A stretch of DNA of 6,070 nt from Oscillospiraceae bacterium (GCA_030527085.1 JAUNBN010000086.1:1-6070); one strand, 5' to 3'. Positions 1 to 5,919 are shown, counted from the first letter of the stretch. Made by a program: numbers and translations. The notes: generated by a model not told the origin, from the letters alone.

Positions 1-282
1 GGGAATACCGGCGGAGTCTGCGGCTGCCTTACGGGCGGCGCTTGCTTTATAGCCTATTTTGCAAGCAAGGGCGAGAGCGACGAGCTGGAGCATCCCGACT
101 GCAATAAAATGATAGCAAGATTGAGAGAGTGGTTTGAGGAATACACCTCGGAATACGGCGGCTGCGACTGCCGCGCTATACTCGCGGGCGACGAGATGAA
201 CAAGATACAGCGCTGTCCGCTGGTGGTGCGCGACACGCTGGAGAAGTGCATGGAGCTTTTGGGGGAGAGCGGGGTCTTATGA
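1..282 (+). CDS. C_GCAxxG_C_C family cysteine-rich protein, C-terminal part (5' end outside window)
   Basis: The reading frame is open from base 1 and ends at TGA 280-282; 93 residues are visible and the start lies to the left. The visible part carries VCGCLTGGACFIAYFASKG (residues 6-24), which matches the central glycine/cysteine signature of the C_GCAxxG_C_C family. A CDC pair (55-57) and an isolated Cys at 72 (RCP) supply the family's trailing cysteines. Further cysteines are at 34 and 83. These small proteins are thought to bind a redox metal centre or carry a thiol, but their biochemical role is not established. No signal peptide can be judged because the N-terminus is missing. The stop overlaps the start of the cysteine desulfurase gene (ATGA), so the two are likely translated together. 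A gene of this family ('DVU_1555 family') sits in the Desulfovibrio cluster that also holds a radical SAM protein and a CoA ligase, as here. Family assignment is fairly secure; function is unknown. Confidence 0.8.
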   Translation, partial: GNTGGVCGCLTGGACFIAYFASKGESDELEHPDCNKMIARLREWFEEYTSEYGGCDCRAILAGDEMNKIQRCPLVVRDTLEKCMELLGESGVL

Positions 283-1397
283 GCGAGCTTATTTATTTAA
301 ACAACGCCGCCACGAGCTGGCCCAAGCCTCCGGGCGTGGCCGAGGCCGTGAGCGAGGCGCTGAAAGCGCCCCCCGGGGCCATGCGCCGCGGCGGAATTGA
401 GGACTTCGACGTGTTCGACGAGGCGCGGAGGCTTATAGCGCCGCTTATGGGCATAAGCCGTCCCTCGCAGATAGCCCTCGGCCCGAACGCCACCTGGGCG
501 CTAAATCTTGCGATTTTCGGGCTTGAACTCAAGGCGGGGGATAGCGTTTTGAGCACAAAGGCCGAGCACAACAGCGTGCTTCGGCCCCTTTACGCCCTTG
601 AAAAGCGCGGCGTAAAGGCGGTCTATCTCGACACGGACGAAACGGGCCGCGTCTCGCCGCGTGACTGGGAGAGGGCGCTTGAGGAATACCGTCCGAAGCT
701 CAGCGTTTTCACGCACGCCTCAAATGTCACCGGGGCGGCGAACGATGCGGCGGCGCTGACAAGGGCGGCAAAGGCCGCGGGCAGCCTCGTGCTTGTTGAC
801 GCCTCGCAGACCCTGGGCTGGCTGCCGCTTGAGGCCGAGCGCTGGGGCGCGGATATGCTGGCCTTTACCGGGCACAAATACCTGCTCGGCCCCCAGGGCA
901 CCGGCGGGCTTTGGGTTAAGGAGGGGCTGCTCCTGGAACCCCGGCTCAAGGGCGGAACGGGCATTATGAGCGACCTTGCCGAGATGCCCGAGGAGATGCC
1001 GCTGCGCTTGGAAGCGGGCACCGGCAACGAACCCTCATTTTACGGGCTCTGCGCGGCGCTGAAGTGGGCGGCTGAAAACCCCAGAGATATAAAAAGAGAC
1101 GGCGCGCTGCTCGAGCGCCTTACAGAGGGGCTCAAGGCCGCGGGCGCGCAGGTGATAGAGCCCGTCGGGGAGCGCACCCCCGTTGTAAGCTTTACCCTGC
1201 CCGGCGTTTCCGCGGCCGAGGCGGGCTTTATGCTGCACGAGAGCTGCGGCATAGTCTGCCGAACCGGGCTGCACTGCGCCCCCAAAATATTTGAATGCCT
1301 GAAAGTCCGGCAGACCGTCCGCTTTTCGCTCTCGCGCTTTACGACTGAAAGCGAGATAGAAGAGGCCATAGCGGCCGTAGAGGCGGTAAGAGGATGA
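279..1397 (+). CDS. Cysteine desulfurase family protein (class V aminotransferase, EF2568 type)
   Basis: A 372-residue cytosolic PLP enzyme, predicted to remove sulfur (or selenium from selenocysteine) from the amino acid and hold it as a persulfide or perselenide. The N-terminus IYLNNAATSWPKP (5-17) is the class V aminotransferase opening. H97 in AEHNS stacks on PLP by family analogy, D174 in VDASQ binds the pyridine nitrogen, and K200 in FTGHKYLLGPQGTGG is the Schiff-base lysine. The mobile-loop cysteine C333 in RTGLHCAP is the expected persulfide carrier, so all key residues are present. GGTG and LEAGTGN in the middle fit the EF2568 subgroup (TIGR01977 by recall), which has been linked with selenium-dependent molybdenum hydroxylase loci. 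A full-length match to that family argues against plain IscS. ATG 279 overlaps the upstream stop (ATGA) and has GGGGGAG about 11 bases before it; it is preferred over GTG 246, which would add 11 unconserved residues inside the previous gene. Whether the product is sulfur or selenium, and the acceptor, cannot be read from the sequence. Confidence 0.9.
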   Translation: MSELIYLNNAATSWPKPPGVAEAVSEALKAPPGAMRRGGIEDFDVFDEARRLIAPLMGISRPSQIALGPNATWALNLAIFGLELKAGDSVLSTKAEHNSVLRPLYALEKRGVKAVYLDTDETGRVSPRDWERALEEYRPKLSVFTHASNVTGAANDAAALTRAAKAAGSLVLVDASQTLGWLPLEAERWGADMLAFTGHKYLLGPQGTGGLWVKEGLLLEPRLKGGTGIMSDLAEMPEEMPLRLEAGTGNEPSFYGLCAALKWAAENPRDIKRDGALLERLTEGLKAAGAQVIEPVGERTPVVSFTLPGVSAAEAGFMLHESCGIVCRTGLHCAPKIFECLKVRQTVRFSLSRFTTESEIEEAIAAVEAVRG

Positions 1398-1675
1398 AGT
1401 GCGAGTGCAAGAAGACCGAAAACTGCTTTGCCGACTCCCAGAGCTATGAGTACCGGCTGCCCTTGAGTATCGAGGAGCTTTCCGCCCTGCTGCCCGAGGA
1501 CTGGAGCCAGAGGCGCAATCTCAAGCTGCGCCGACCGGTCTTGATAGCCGAGCGCGGCGGCGTACAGCTCAAGGGTGTTTTGGAGAGCTGTATTATAAAG
1601 GCGAGCTTTCCCGAGGCGGACTGGTGCGCCGAAAAGGCCCGCTTTGAAGCCTGGCTGGAGGAAACAGATGTCTAA
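1394..1675 (+). CDS. Small cysteine-containing protein of unknown function (93 aa)
   Basis: I do not recognise this family. The 93-residue product begins MKCECKKTENC, giving a CxC pair at 3 and 5 and a third Cys at 11; two more are at 66 and 78. No transmembrane segment or signal peptide is apparent. The middle (18-64) reads like a compact beta-strand fold (YRLPLSIEEL, then RRPVLIAERGGVQLKGVLES), and the end is an amphipathic helix rich in Glu and Trp (76-90). The gene is held in overlaps on both sides: its ATG shares ATGA with the desulfurase stop and its stop lies within ATGTCTAA of the radical SAM start. AGGCGG at 1381-1386 is a usable ribosome binding site. The position between a sulfur-mobilising enzyme and an iron-sulfur enzyme suggests a sulfur acceptor, metal carrier or small partner of the radical SAM protein. 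That is inference only. The occurrence of a small redox protein ('DVU_1557 family') in the comparable Desulfovibrio cluster is a possible but untested parallel. Confidence 0.75.
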   Translation: MKCECKKTENCFADSQSYEYRLPLSIEELSALLPEDWSQRRNLKLRRPVLIAERGGVQLKGVLESCIIKASFPEADWCAEKARFEAWLEETDV

Positions 1676-2993
1676 GCCCTTTGCGAAAACCGAGAGCGTC
1701 TGTCCAGTCTGCCTTAAAAAAATAGAGGCGCAGAGGACTCTGGGCGACGACGGCTTTATTCACCTTGAAAAGAGCTGCCCCGAGCACGGCTGTTTCGACA
1801 CGCTCATCTGGGAGGGGGGCATAGCCAGCTACCTCAACTGGGACAGGGGCTCGGCGGGCAGGGAGTTTCCCGAGGGTGCGCGCGAGATAGAAAAGGGCTG
1901 TCCTTACGACTGCGGCCTCTGCGCCGCGCACGAGCGCGAGGGCTGCTGCGTGCTGCTGGAGCTTACGAGCCGCTGCAACCTGCGCTGTCCGGTCTGCTTC
2001 GCCTCGGCGGGCGAGGGAGAGGGGAAGGATTTGAGCTTAAGCGAGATAGCCTCGCTCTACGATATGCTCATGGAGCGCGGCGGCCCCTACAACATACAGC
2101 TCTCCGGCGGCGAGCCGACGGTCCGCGACGATTTGCCCGAAATAATCGACATGGGGCGCAGTAAGGGCTTCAGCTTCTTTCAAATGAACTCAAACGGCCT
2201 CAGAATAGCCGGGCAAGAGGGCTACGCCCTCGAGCTTGCGCAGGCCGGGGCCTCCTGCGTCTTTCTGCAATTTGACTCTCTTGATGACGAAGCTTATAGG
2301 ATGCTGCGCGGCCGCCCGCTGGCCGAGCTTAAGCTGCGCGCCATAGAAAACTGCGGAAAGAGCGGCCTGCCGGTGGTGCTCACGCCTACGGTGGCGCCGG
2401 GCGTGAACGAGGGGGAGCTCGGGGAGATACTCAGCTTCGCCCTCTCGAAGGCGCCCGCCGTCAGGGGCGTACACTTCCAGCCGATAAGCTATTTCGGGCG
2501 CTGCTCCCTCGAGCCGCCGAAAATAAGGCTCACGCTGCCTAAGATGCTGCGGCTCATAGAGGAGCAGACAGGCGGGCTTATGAAGGCCGCCGACTTCTCG
2601 GGCGGCGGGGCGGAAAGTCCTTATTGCTCCTTTCACGCGAGCTACCGCCGTTTGGACGAGGGGTTCCTCAAGGCTCTGCCCCGACGCGAGAACGCCTGCT
2701 GCTGCCAGACGAGCTTCGAGGCGCGCGACTTCGTTTCGCGGCAGTGGGGTCTTAAGCCGCCGGAAAATCCCGAGGCAGAGCTGAGCGAAACTGCCTCGCT
2801 GGACGAGTTCCTGAAGGACGCGGTAGAAAACACCTTTACGGTCTCGGGAATGCTCTTTCAGGACGCCTGGAACCTCGACCTCGAGCGCCTGCGCCGCTGC
2901 TATATCTGCGAAGCCGACCTTGAGCGCGGCATGGTGCCCTTCTGCGCTTATAATTTAACGGATATTGACGGAAGGGCGCTTTACAGACCGTGA
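1668..2993 (+). CDS. Cysteine-rich radical SAM protein, TrsS-like / Tes-related architecture
   Basis: A 441-residue radical SAM enzyme, expected to cleave S-adenosylmethionine with a [4Fe-4S] cluster held by C103, C107 and C110 (CNLRCPVC). The SAM-binding GGE motif is at 147-149 (LSGGEPTVRDDLPEII). The N-terminus carries a knuckle-like module, CPVC (12-15) with CPEHGC (37-42), then GCPYDCGLCAAH (77-88) just ahead of the SAM core. The C-terminal part has C320, a CCC run (344-346), CYIC (411-414) and PFCAYN (424-429), enough for auxiliary metal clusters. This order of CPxC, CPEHG, CPxDCGLC and radical core is also seen in the archaeal tetraether synthase (Tes, MJ0619 type), and I believe in the family called TrsS, whose name marks it as sometimes a selenoprotein. 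Here there is no in-frame TGA, so it is a cysteine form. ATG 1668 is preferred to TTG 1644 because GGAGGA (1657-1662) lies at ideal distance and the conserved module follows at once. Substrate unknown; neighbours favour the TrsS-type cluster over lipid coupling. Confidence 0.88.
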   Translation: MSKPFAKTESVCPVCLKKIEAQRTLGDDGFIHLEKSCPEHGCFDTLIWEGGIASYLNWDRGSAGREFPEGAREIEKGCPYDCGLCAAHEREGCCVLLELTSRCNLRCPVCFASAGEGEGKDLSLSEIASLYDMLMERGGPYNIQLSGGEPTVRDDLPEIIDMGRSKGFSFFQMNSNGLRIAGQEGYALELAQAGASCVFLQFDSLDDEAYRMLRGRPLAELKLRAIENCGKSGLPVVLTPTVAPGVNEGELGEILSFALSKAPAVRGVHFQPISYFGRCSLEPPKIRLTLPKMLRLIEEQTGGLMKAADFSGGGAESPYCSFHASYRRLDEGFLKALPRRENACCCQTSFEARDFVSRQWGLKPPENPEAELSETASLDEFLKDAVENTFTVSGMLFQDAWNLDLERLRRCYICEADLERGMVPFCAYNLTDIDGRALYRP

Positions 2994-4213
2994 GACGGAC
3001 GGCGCTCGAAAAGTGGATATGCGAAACGGAGGCTCTCCCCTGTCTTACAAGGGAGGGTCTTGAAGCTCTGCAGCTCAAAAGGCTGAACGCACTTCTGCAA
3101 AGAGAGAGACAAAGAGGGGGCTACTATAAAGACCTGCCCGCAGAGCTGGACTCCTTAAAGGAGCTTGAGAGCCTGCCCTTTACGCTCCCCGAGGCGCTCG
3201 CGGAGAACGCCGCGGGGCTTCTGCTCGTCTCGCAGGCTGGGGTGGAGCGCGTGATTTCGGGCGCGACGAGCGGCACTACGGGGCCGGAGAAGCGCATCTT
3301 TTACACAGCCCGCGACCTTGAAAACACCGTGGACTTTTTCTCCGCGGGTATTTCCGAGATGGCCTCCCGGGGCGAGGGGGTGATGATAGCCCTGCCCTTT
3401 TCCGGGCCGGACGGTCTCGGAGAGCTTATAGCGAGGGCGGTTGAGACCCTGGGCGCGAGGCCTGTTAAGGCGGGTTTCGGAAAAAGCTATGGCGAGCTTG
3501 AACAGATAATTAAAGAGGAGCGCCCCGCCGCCTATATCGGAATGCCCGCGCCGCTTTTGAGCCTTATAAGATACTGCGGCGGGCCTATGAGCCTCGAGCG
3601 GGCGCTCACCTCGGCCGACGCCTGCCCCGAGGGACTGCGGCGGGAGCTTGAGAGCTCGCTCAAAGAGCCGCTTTTTCCCCATTACGGCTCGCGCGAGACG
3701 GCGCTGGGCGGGGCCGTCACCTGCGCGGCGCACGAGGGAATGCACTTAAGGGAAAACCATATCATAGCCGAGATAGTCGATAAGCGGGGCGAGGCTTTGC
3801 CGCCGGGAGCCGAGGGCGAGCTCGTAATCACGACCATAGGCCTCGAGGCCATGCCGCTTATCCGCTACAAGACGGGCGACCGCGCGCGCATACTGCAAGG
3901 GTACTGCCCCTGTGGCGGCATAACAAAGAGAATAGAAGTTTTCGGGCGGGAGTTTTCCGAGGAGCCCGATATAAAAGAGCTGGACGGCGCGCTCTTCCGC
4001 CTGCCCTTTTTGACAGACTGCGCCTATATGCTTAAGGGCGGCAGGCTCAAAGTAAGGGCGCTTACCATAGACGGCGAGGGGGAGGGGGAGATGCTTGCAA
4101 TAATTAAGAATTTGTACCCCGAGTTCGAGGCCGAGGCGGAGCTTATGAAATGCACGGGCGAGAGTACGCCGCTTTATATGGGAAAGAGGTATATCGAGCG
4201 CAATCTCATTTAG
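2990..4213 (+). CDS. AMP-dependent CoA ligase, short phenylacetate-CoA-ligase-like (DVU_1553-like)
   Basis: A 407-residue adenylate-forming enzyme, expected to activate a carboxylate with ATP to an acyl-AMP and pass it to CoA or another thiol. The ATP-binding loop is SGATSGTTGPEKRI (90-103), YGSRE (232-236) stands in place of the usual YG-x-TE motif, and RYKTGD (292-297) contains the ribose-binding Asp. CPCGG (305-310 region, C306 and C308) followed by ITKRIEVFGRE matches the CxCG and RIxGR stretch of phenylacetate-CoA ligases. GKRYIER near the end places K399 where the catalytic A10 lysine is expected. The N-terminal 50 residues (WICETEALP, then LQLKRLNALLQ and GGYYKDL) fit the helical lead-in of that family, supporting GTG 2990 as start. 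GTG overlaps the previous stop as GTGA, with GGAAGG about 13 bases upstream. It is slightly shorter than typical phenylacetate-CoA ligases (about 430 residues). It is the last gene of the operon; the hairpin at 4217 follows. Substrate unknown; phenylacetate itself is unlikely, given the context. Confidence 0.85.
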   Translation: MRRTALEKWICETEALPCLTREGLEALQLKRLNALLQRERQRGGYYKDLPAELDSLKELESLPFTLPEALAENAAGLLLVSQAGVERVISGATSGTTGPEKRIFYTARDLENTVDFFSAGISEMASRGEGVMIALPFSGPDGLGELIARAVETLGARPVKAGFGKSYGELEQIIKEERPAAYIGMPAPLLSLIRYCGGPMSLERALTSADACPEGLRRELESSLKEPLFPHYGSRETALGGAVTCAAHEGMHLRENHIIAEIVDKRGEALPPGAEGELVITTIGLEAMPLIRYKTGDRARILQGYCPCGGITKRIEVFGREFSEEPDIKELDGALFRLPFLTDCAYMLKGGRLKVRALTIDGEGEGEMLAIIKNLYPEFEAEAELMKCTGESTPLYMGKRYIERNLI

Positions 4214-4216
4214 TTA

Positions 4217-4251
4217 GGTATCCGCCCCCGCCGAAGGCGGGGGCGGATACC
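4217..4251 (+). terminator. Perfect 16-bp GC-rich hairpin after the CoA ligase gene
   Basis: GGTATCCGCCCCCGCC (4217-4232) and GGCGGGGGCGGATACC (4236-4251) are exact reverse complements separated by a GAA triloop. The hairpin starts three bases after the ligase stop codon, which suits a transcript end or a 3' stabilising structure. There is no run of T directly behind it on either strand; the first one (TTTTTT, 4291-4296) is 40 bases away. It is therefore not a textbook intrinsic terminator. It could also be a copy of a dispersed palindromic repeat. Confidence 0.5.
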
Positions 4252-4343
4252 CCTGAAAAGTCCCTGAGGCCCCGCTGATTTTAGAAGCCCTTTTTTGCTC
4301 AAGCTTAATGACATTGATATCGAGCGGGACTGGAGTTTTTGGA

Positions 4344-4355
4344 TATAAGCTTATA
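4344..4355. repeat. 12-bp perfect palindrome TATAAGCTTATA
   Basis: The sequence is its own reverse complement over 12 bases. Its core AAGCTTA also occurs at 4301-4307, 46 bases upstream. It lies before the second hairpin and is not positioned at a recognisable promoter. It may be a protein-binding site or a chance feature of AT-rich DNA. Confidence 0.3.
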
Positions 4356-4369
4356 AAATGGTTCTTTTG

Positions 4370-4407
4370 ACAGGCTGCGCGCAAGAACTTGCAGCCTGTT
4401 TGCTTTT
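4370..4407 (+). terminator. Hairpin with T-rich tail, candidate intrinsic terminator
   Basis: ACAGGCTGC (4370-4378) pairs perfectly with GCAGCCTGT (4391-4399) to give a 9-bp stem with a 12-base loop, in which CAAG and CTTG could pair further. The right arm runs straight into TTTGCTTTT (4399-4407), an interrupted T tract. This is a better intrinsic terminator for the upstream operon than the larger hairpin at 4217. It stands ahead of both candidate promoters of the next operon, as expected for a boundary. Confidence 0.5.
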
Positions 4408-4424
4408 GAATGCAGGAGAGGGAA

Positions 4425-4451
4425 TTGACAGAAGAAAGGTTAAACTATTAA
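4425..4451 (+). promoter_or_regulatory. Candidate promoter P1 for the carboxyltransferase operon
   Basis: TTGACA (4425-4430) is a consensus -35 box; the best -10 partner is TATTAA (4446-4451) with a 15-base spacer, shorter than the preferred 17. The -10 box lies inside the Rex-like site, so a repressor bound there would block it. The short spacer keeps confidence low. Confidence 0.3.
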
Positions 4452-4454
4452 CAA
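4437..4454. promoter_or_regulatory. Candidate Rex (NADH/NAD+-sensing repressor) operator
   Basis: AGGTTAAACTATTAACAA matches the clostridial Rex consensus TTGTTAANNNNTTAACAA at 12 of the 14 fixed positions; the right half is perfect and the left half differs only in its first two bases. Rex represses fermentation and redox-balancing genes and leaves DNA when NADH is high. The site overlaps the -10 box of P1 and ends 7 bases before the -35 box of P2, about 100 bases before the carboxyltransferase start. The consensus is recalled knowledge, and the assignment rests on sequence alone. Confidence 0.55.
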
Positions 4455-4461
4455 ATAGAGC

Positions 4462-4490
4462 TTGAAATAAATTTGAAAGTATAATACAAT
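4462..4490 (+). promoter_or_regulatory. Candidate promoter P2 for the carboxyltransferase operon
   Basis: TTGAAA (4462-4467) and TACAAT (4485-4490) are separated by exactly 17 bases. An overlapping TATAAT (4480-4485) is a perfect -10 hexamer but has no good -35 box at normal distance. Transcription would start near 4497, giving a leader of about 55 bases before the gene. This is the better of the two candidate promoters. Confidence 0.5.
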
Positions 4491-4491
4491 T

Positions 4492-4522
4492 AATTCGAAT
4501 TGGCTTTCTTGCAAATAAAGCC
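4492..4522. repeat. 10-bp palindrome AATTCGAATT and small inverted repeat in the leader
   Basis: AATTCGAATT (4492-4501) is a perfect palindrome at the expected P2 start point. It is followed by GGCTTT (4502-4507) and AAAGCC (4517-4522), which can form a 6-bp stem with a 9-base loop in the leader RNA. Either could be an operator or an RNA structure, but both are short enough to arise by chance. Confidence 0.3.
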
Positions 4523-4551
4523 TCAAACACGGCATAAATCTGGAGGTAAAA

Positions 4552-5889
4552 ATGTCTCAAAAGGACAAGAAACTCAGCGCCGCCGAAAGGCTCGGTCTGC
4601 TGTTTGACGACGGCAGATATACCGAGATAGACGAGCAGAACGGCGCGCAGTGCGGGGCTATTGCGGCCTTCGGCAGCATAGGCGGCTCCACCGCCTTCGC
4701 CTTCGCGCAGGACAGCGACGAGGCGGGGGGCGCTATAAACGTGCTTCAGTCCCGCAAGCTCTCGAGGGTCTACGACCTTGCGGCAAAGACGGGTTCTCCG
4801 ATAGTAAGCATCTACGACAGCAAGGGCGTCAAGCTCGACGGCGACGGCTTCGAGATACTCAAGGCCATTTCCGAAATTATGCGCAAGAGCTCCGACCTTT
4901 CGGGCGTTGTGCCTCAGTTTGCCGTTGTGCTGGGACAGTGCGGCGGCTTTCTCTCGCTGTGCGCCGCCCTCGCGGACGTCTGCGTTATGTCTGAGCGCGG
5001 CGAGCTCTTTTTGACTTCGGCCTACACCGACAAAGCCCTGGGCGGCAAGGAGAAGGATGTGGGCTCCGCCGACTACGCCGAGCGCGCCGGAGTCGCCTCC
5101 GTCGCCTGCTCAAGCGAGAGCGAGGCTATAGCCAAGACCGCGGAGCTTGTAAAGCTCTTCCCGATGAACAACCTCGCGGCCCTGCCCGTTTACGATTATG
5201 AGGAGCCGGCCTTCAGCGCCAGGAATATTACCGCCGCCGTAGCTGACCCCGGCAGCGTAACCGGCTTTTTCGACACTCTGGGCTTGAACGCCAAAACTTC
5301 CCTCGCCCGCATAGGCGGAGTGCCCTGCGGCATAATCGAGACTGGGGGCGAGCTTTCCAGACGCGACACGGCGAAGTGCGCCCGCCTGGTTGAAATCTGC
5401 GATTCCTTCAGTATGCCTGTAATAAGCCTTATAGATTCAAACGGACTTGAGCGCAGCGCCGAGAGCGACCGCCTCGGCGGTATCCGCAACGCCGCTAAGC
5501 TGGCCAATGTCCTCTCAGAGGCTACAACCGTCAAGCTCACCGTTATAACCGGGGAGTGTCAGGGCGCGGTTTACGCGCTCTTCTGCGGCAAGAACGGCGG
5601 GGCCGACATGACCTACGCCTGGAACGATGCCGTTATAAGCCCCACCTCCTGCGAGATCGCCGTTGAGCTCTTCTGGAACGAGCGCATAGACAAGGAGGCG
5701 GATATCGCGGCCCTCGCCAAGGAATACGCCGCCGCCGAGGCAAGCGCCGCAATGGCCGCGCAGGCCGGAGCGATAGACGCCGCTATAGCCCCCGAGCAGA
5801 CCCGCGAATCCCTGCTCGCCGCGCTCAAGATGCTTTCGGGTAAGCGTGTGGCGCGCCGTCCCAAGAAGCACAGCAACCTCCCGCTTTAA
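4552..5889 (+). CDS. Biotin-dependent carboxyltransferase (MmdA/PccB-like), decarboxylase alpha subunit
   Basis: A 445-residue protein with the two-crotonase-fold layout of acyl-CoA carboxyltransferases. It should move a carboxyl group between an acyl-CoA, such as methylmalonyl-CoA, and biotin on the carrier protein encoded next. The N-half has VLGQCGG (126-132), matching the oxyanion-hole GPCAGG of the family. In the C-half TVITGECQGAVYALF (330-344) corresponds to the usual ITRKAYGGAY, and GGADMTYAW (349-357) follows. The end, AGAIDAAIAPEQTRESLLAAL and KKHSNLPL (438-445), is the family's typical tail. It is short against about 510 residues for MmdA or PccB, with reduced N-terminal and middle segments. 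In the second motif the usual GG is QG (337-338), so one backbone contact may differ. ATG 4552 has a strong GGAGG (4542-4546) five bases upstream. The neighbouring biotin carrier favours a decarboxylase complex; a carboxylase half such as propionyl- or acetyl-CoA carboxylase remains possible. A Rex-like site upstream suggests redox control. Confidence 0.85.
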   Translation: MSQKDKKLSAAERLGLLFDDGRYTEIDEQNGAQCGAIAAFGSIGGSTAFAFAQDSDEAGGAINVLQSRKLSRVYDLAAKTGSPIVSIYDSKGVKLDGDGFEILKAISEIMRKSSDLSGVVPQFAVVLGQCGGFLSLCAALADVCVMSERGELFLTSAYTDKALGGKEKDVGSADYAERAGVASVACSSESEAIAKTAELVKLFPMNNLAALPVYDYEEPAFSARNITAAVADPGSVTGFFDTLGLNAKTSLARIGGVPCGIIETGGELSRRDTAKCARLVEICDSFSMPVISLIDSNGLERSAESDRLGGIRNAAKLANVLSEATTVKLTVITGECQGAVYALFCGKNGGADMTYAWNDAVISPTSCEIAVELFWNERIDKEADIAALAKEYAAAEASAAMAAQAGAIDAAIAPEQTRESLLAALKMLSGKRVARRPKKHSNLPL

Positions 5890-5919
5890 AAATAAACCCA
5901 AAAAACGAGGTAAGGATAA

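Larger units (their letters stand above)
4214..4551. other. AT-rich intergenic region between two operons
   Basis: This gap holds no convincing gene. Its first 40 bases are a GC-rich hairpin; the rest, from about 4280, is markedly richer in A and T than the flanking genes. It contains a second hairpin with a T-rich tail, two short perfect palindromes, two candidate promoters, a Rex-like operator and the ribosome binding site of the carboxyltransferase gene. The layout is that of an end-of-operon and start-of-operon junction in which all genes face right. I found no tRNA and no riboswitch I recognise. Confidence 0.7.

Noticed and set aside
246..278. Upstream GTG start for the cysteine desulfurase
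   Set aside because: It would add an unconserved 11-residue leader overlapping the previous gene by 37 bases. ATG 279 forms the same ATGA overlap as the next junction.
1644..1667. Upstream TTG start for the radical SAM gene
   Set aside because: ATG 1668 has an ideally spaced GGAGGA, and the conserved CPVC module begins soon after. The extra eight residues add nothing.
3155..3745. 196-codon minus-strand frame opposite the CoA ligase
   Set aside because: The + strand frame has clear ligase motifs throughout. The opposite frame is Arg- and Gly-rich without recognisable motifs, as expected for a GC-rich shadow frame.
4367..4372. TTGACA as a -35 box
   Set aside because: No acceptable -10 box occurs 15 to 19 bases downstream, and the hexamer is partly inside the second hairpin.
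4358..4465. Short + strand frame of 35 codons in the intergenic region, starting MVLLTGCAQELAAC
   Set aside because: No ribosome binding site lies at a usable distance, and the frame runs through the terminator-like hairpin and the candidate operator. It looks like a chance frame.
4351..4560. Minus-strand 69-codon frame across the intergenic region
   Set aside because: It would start inside the carboxyltransferase gene with a TTG codon and no ribosome binding site, and it covers promoter and Shine-Dalgarno sequences of the + strand gene.
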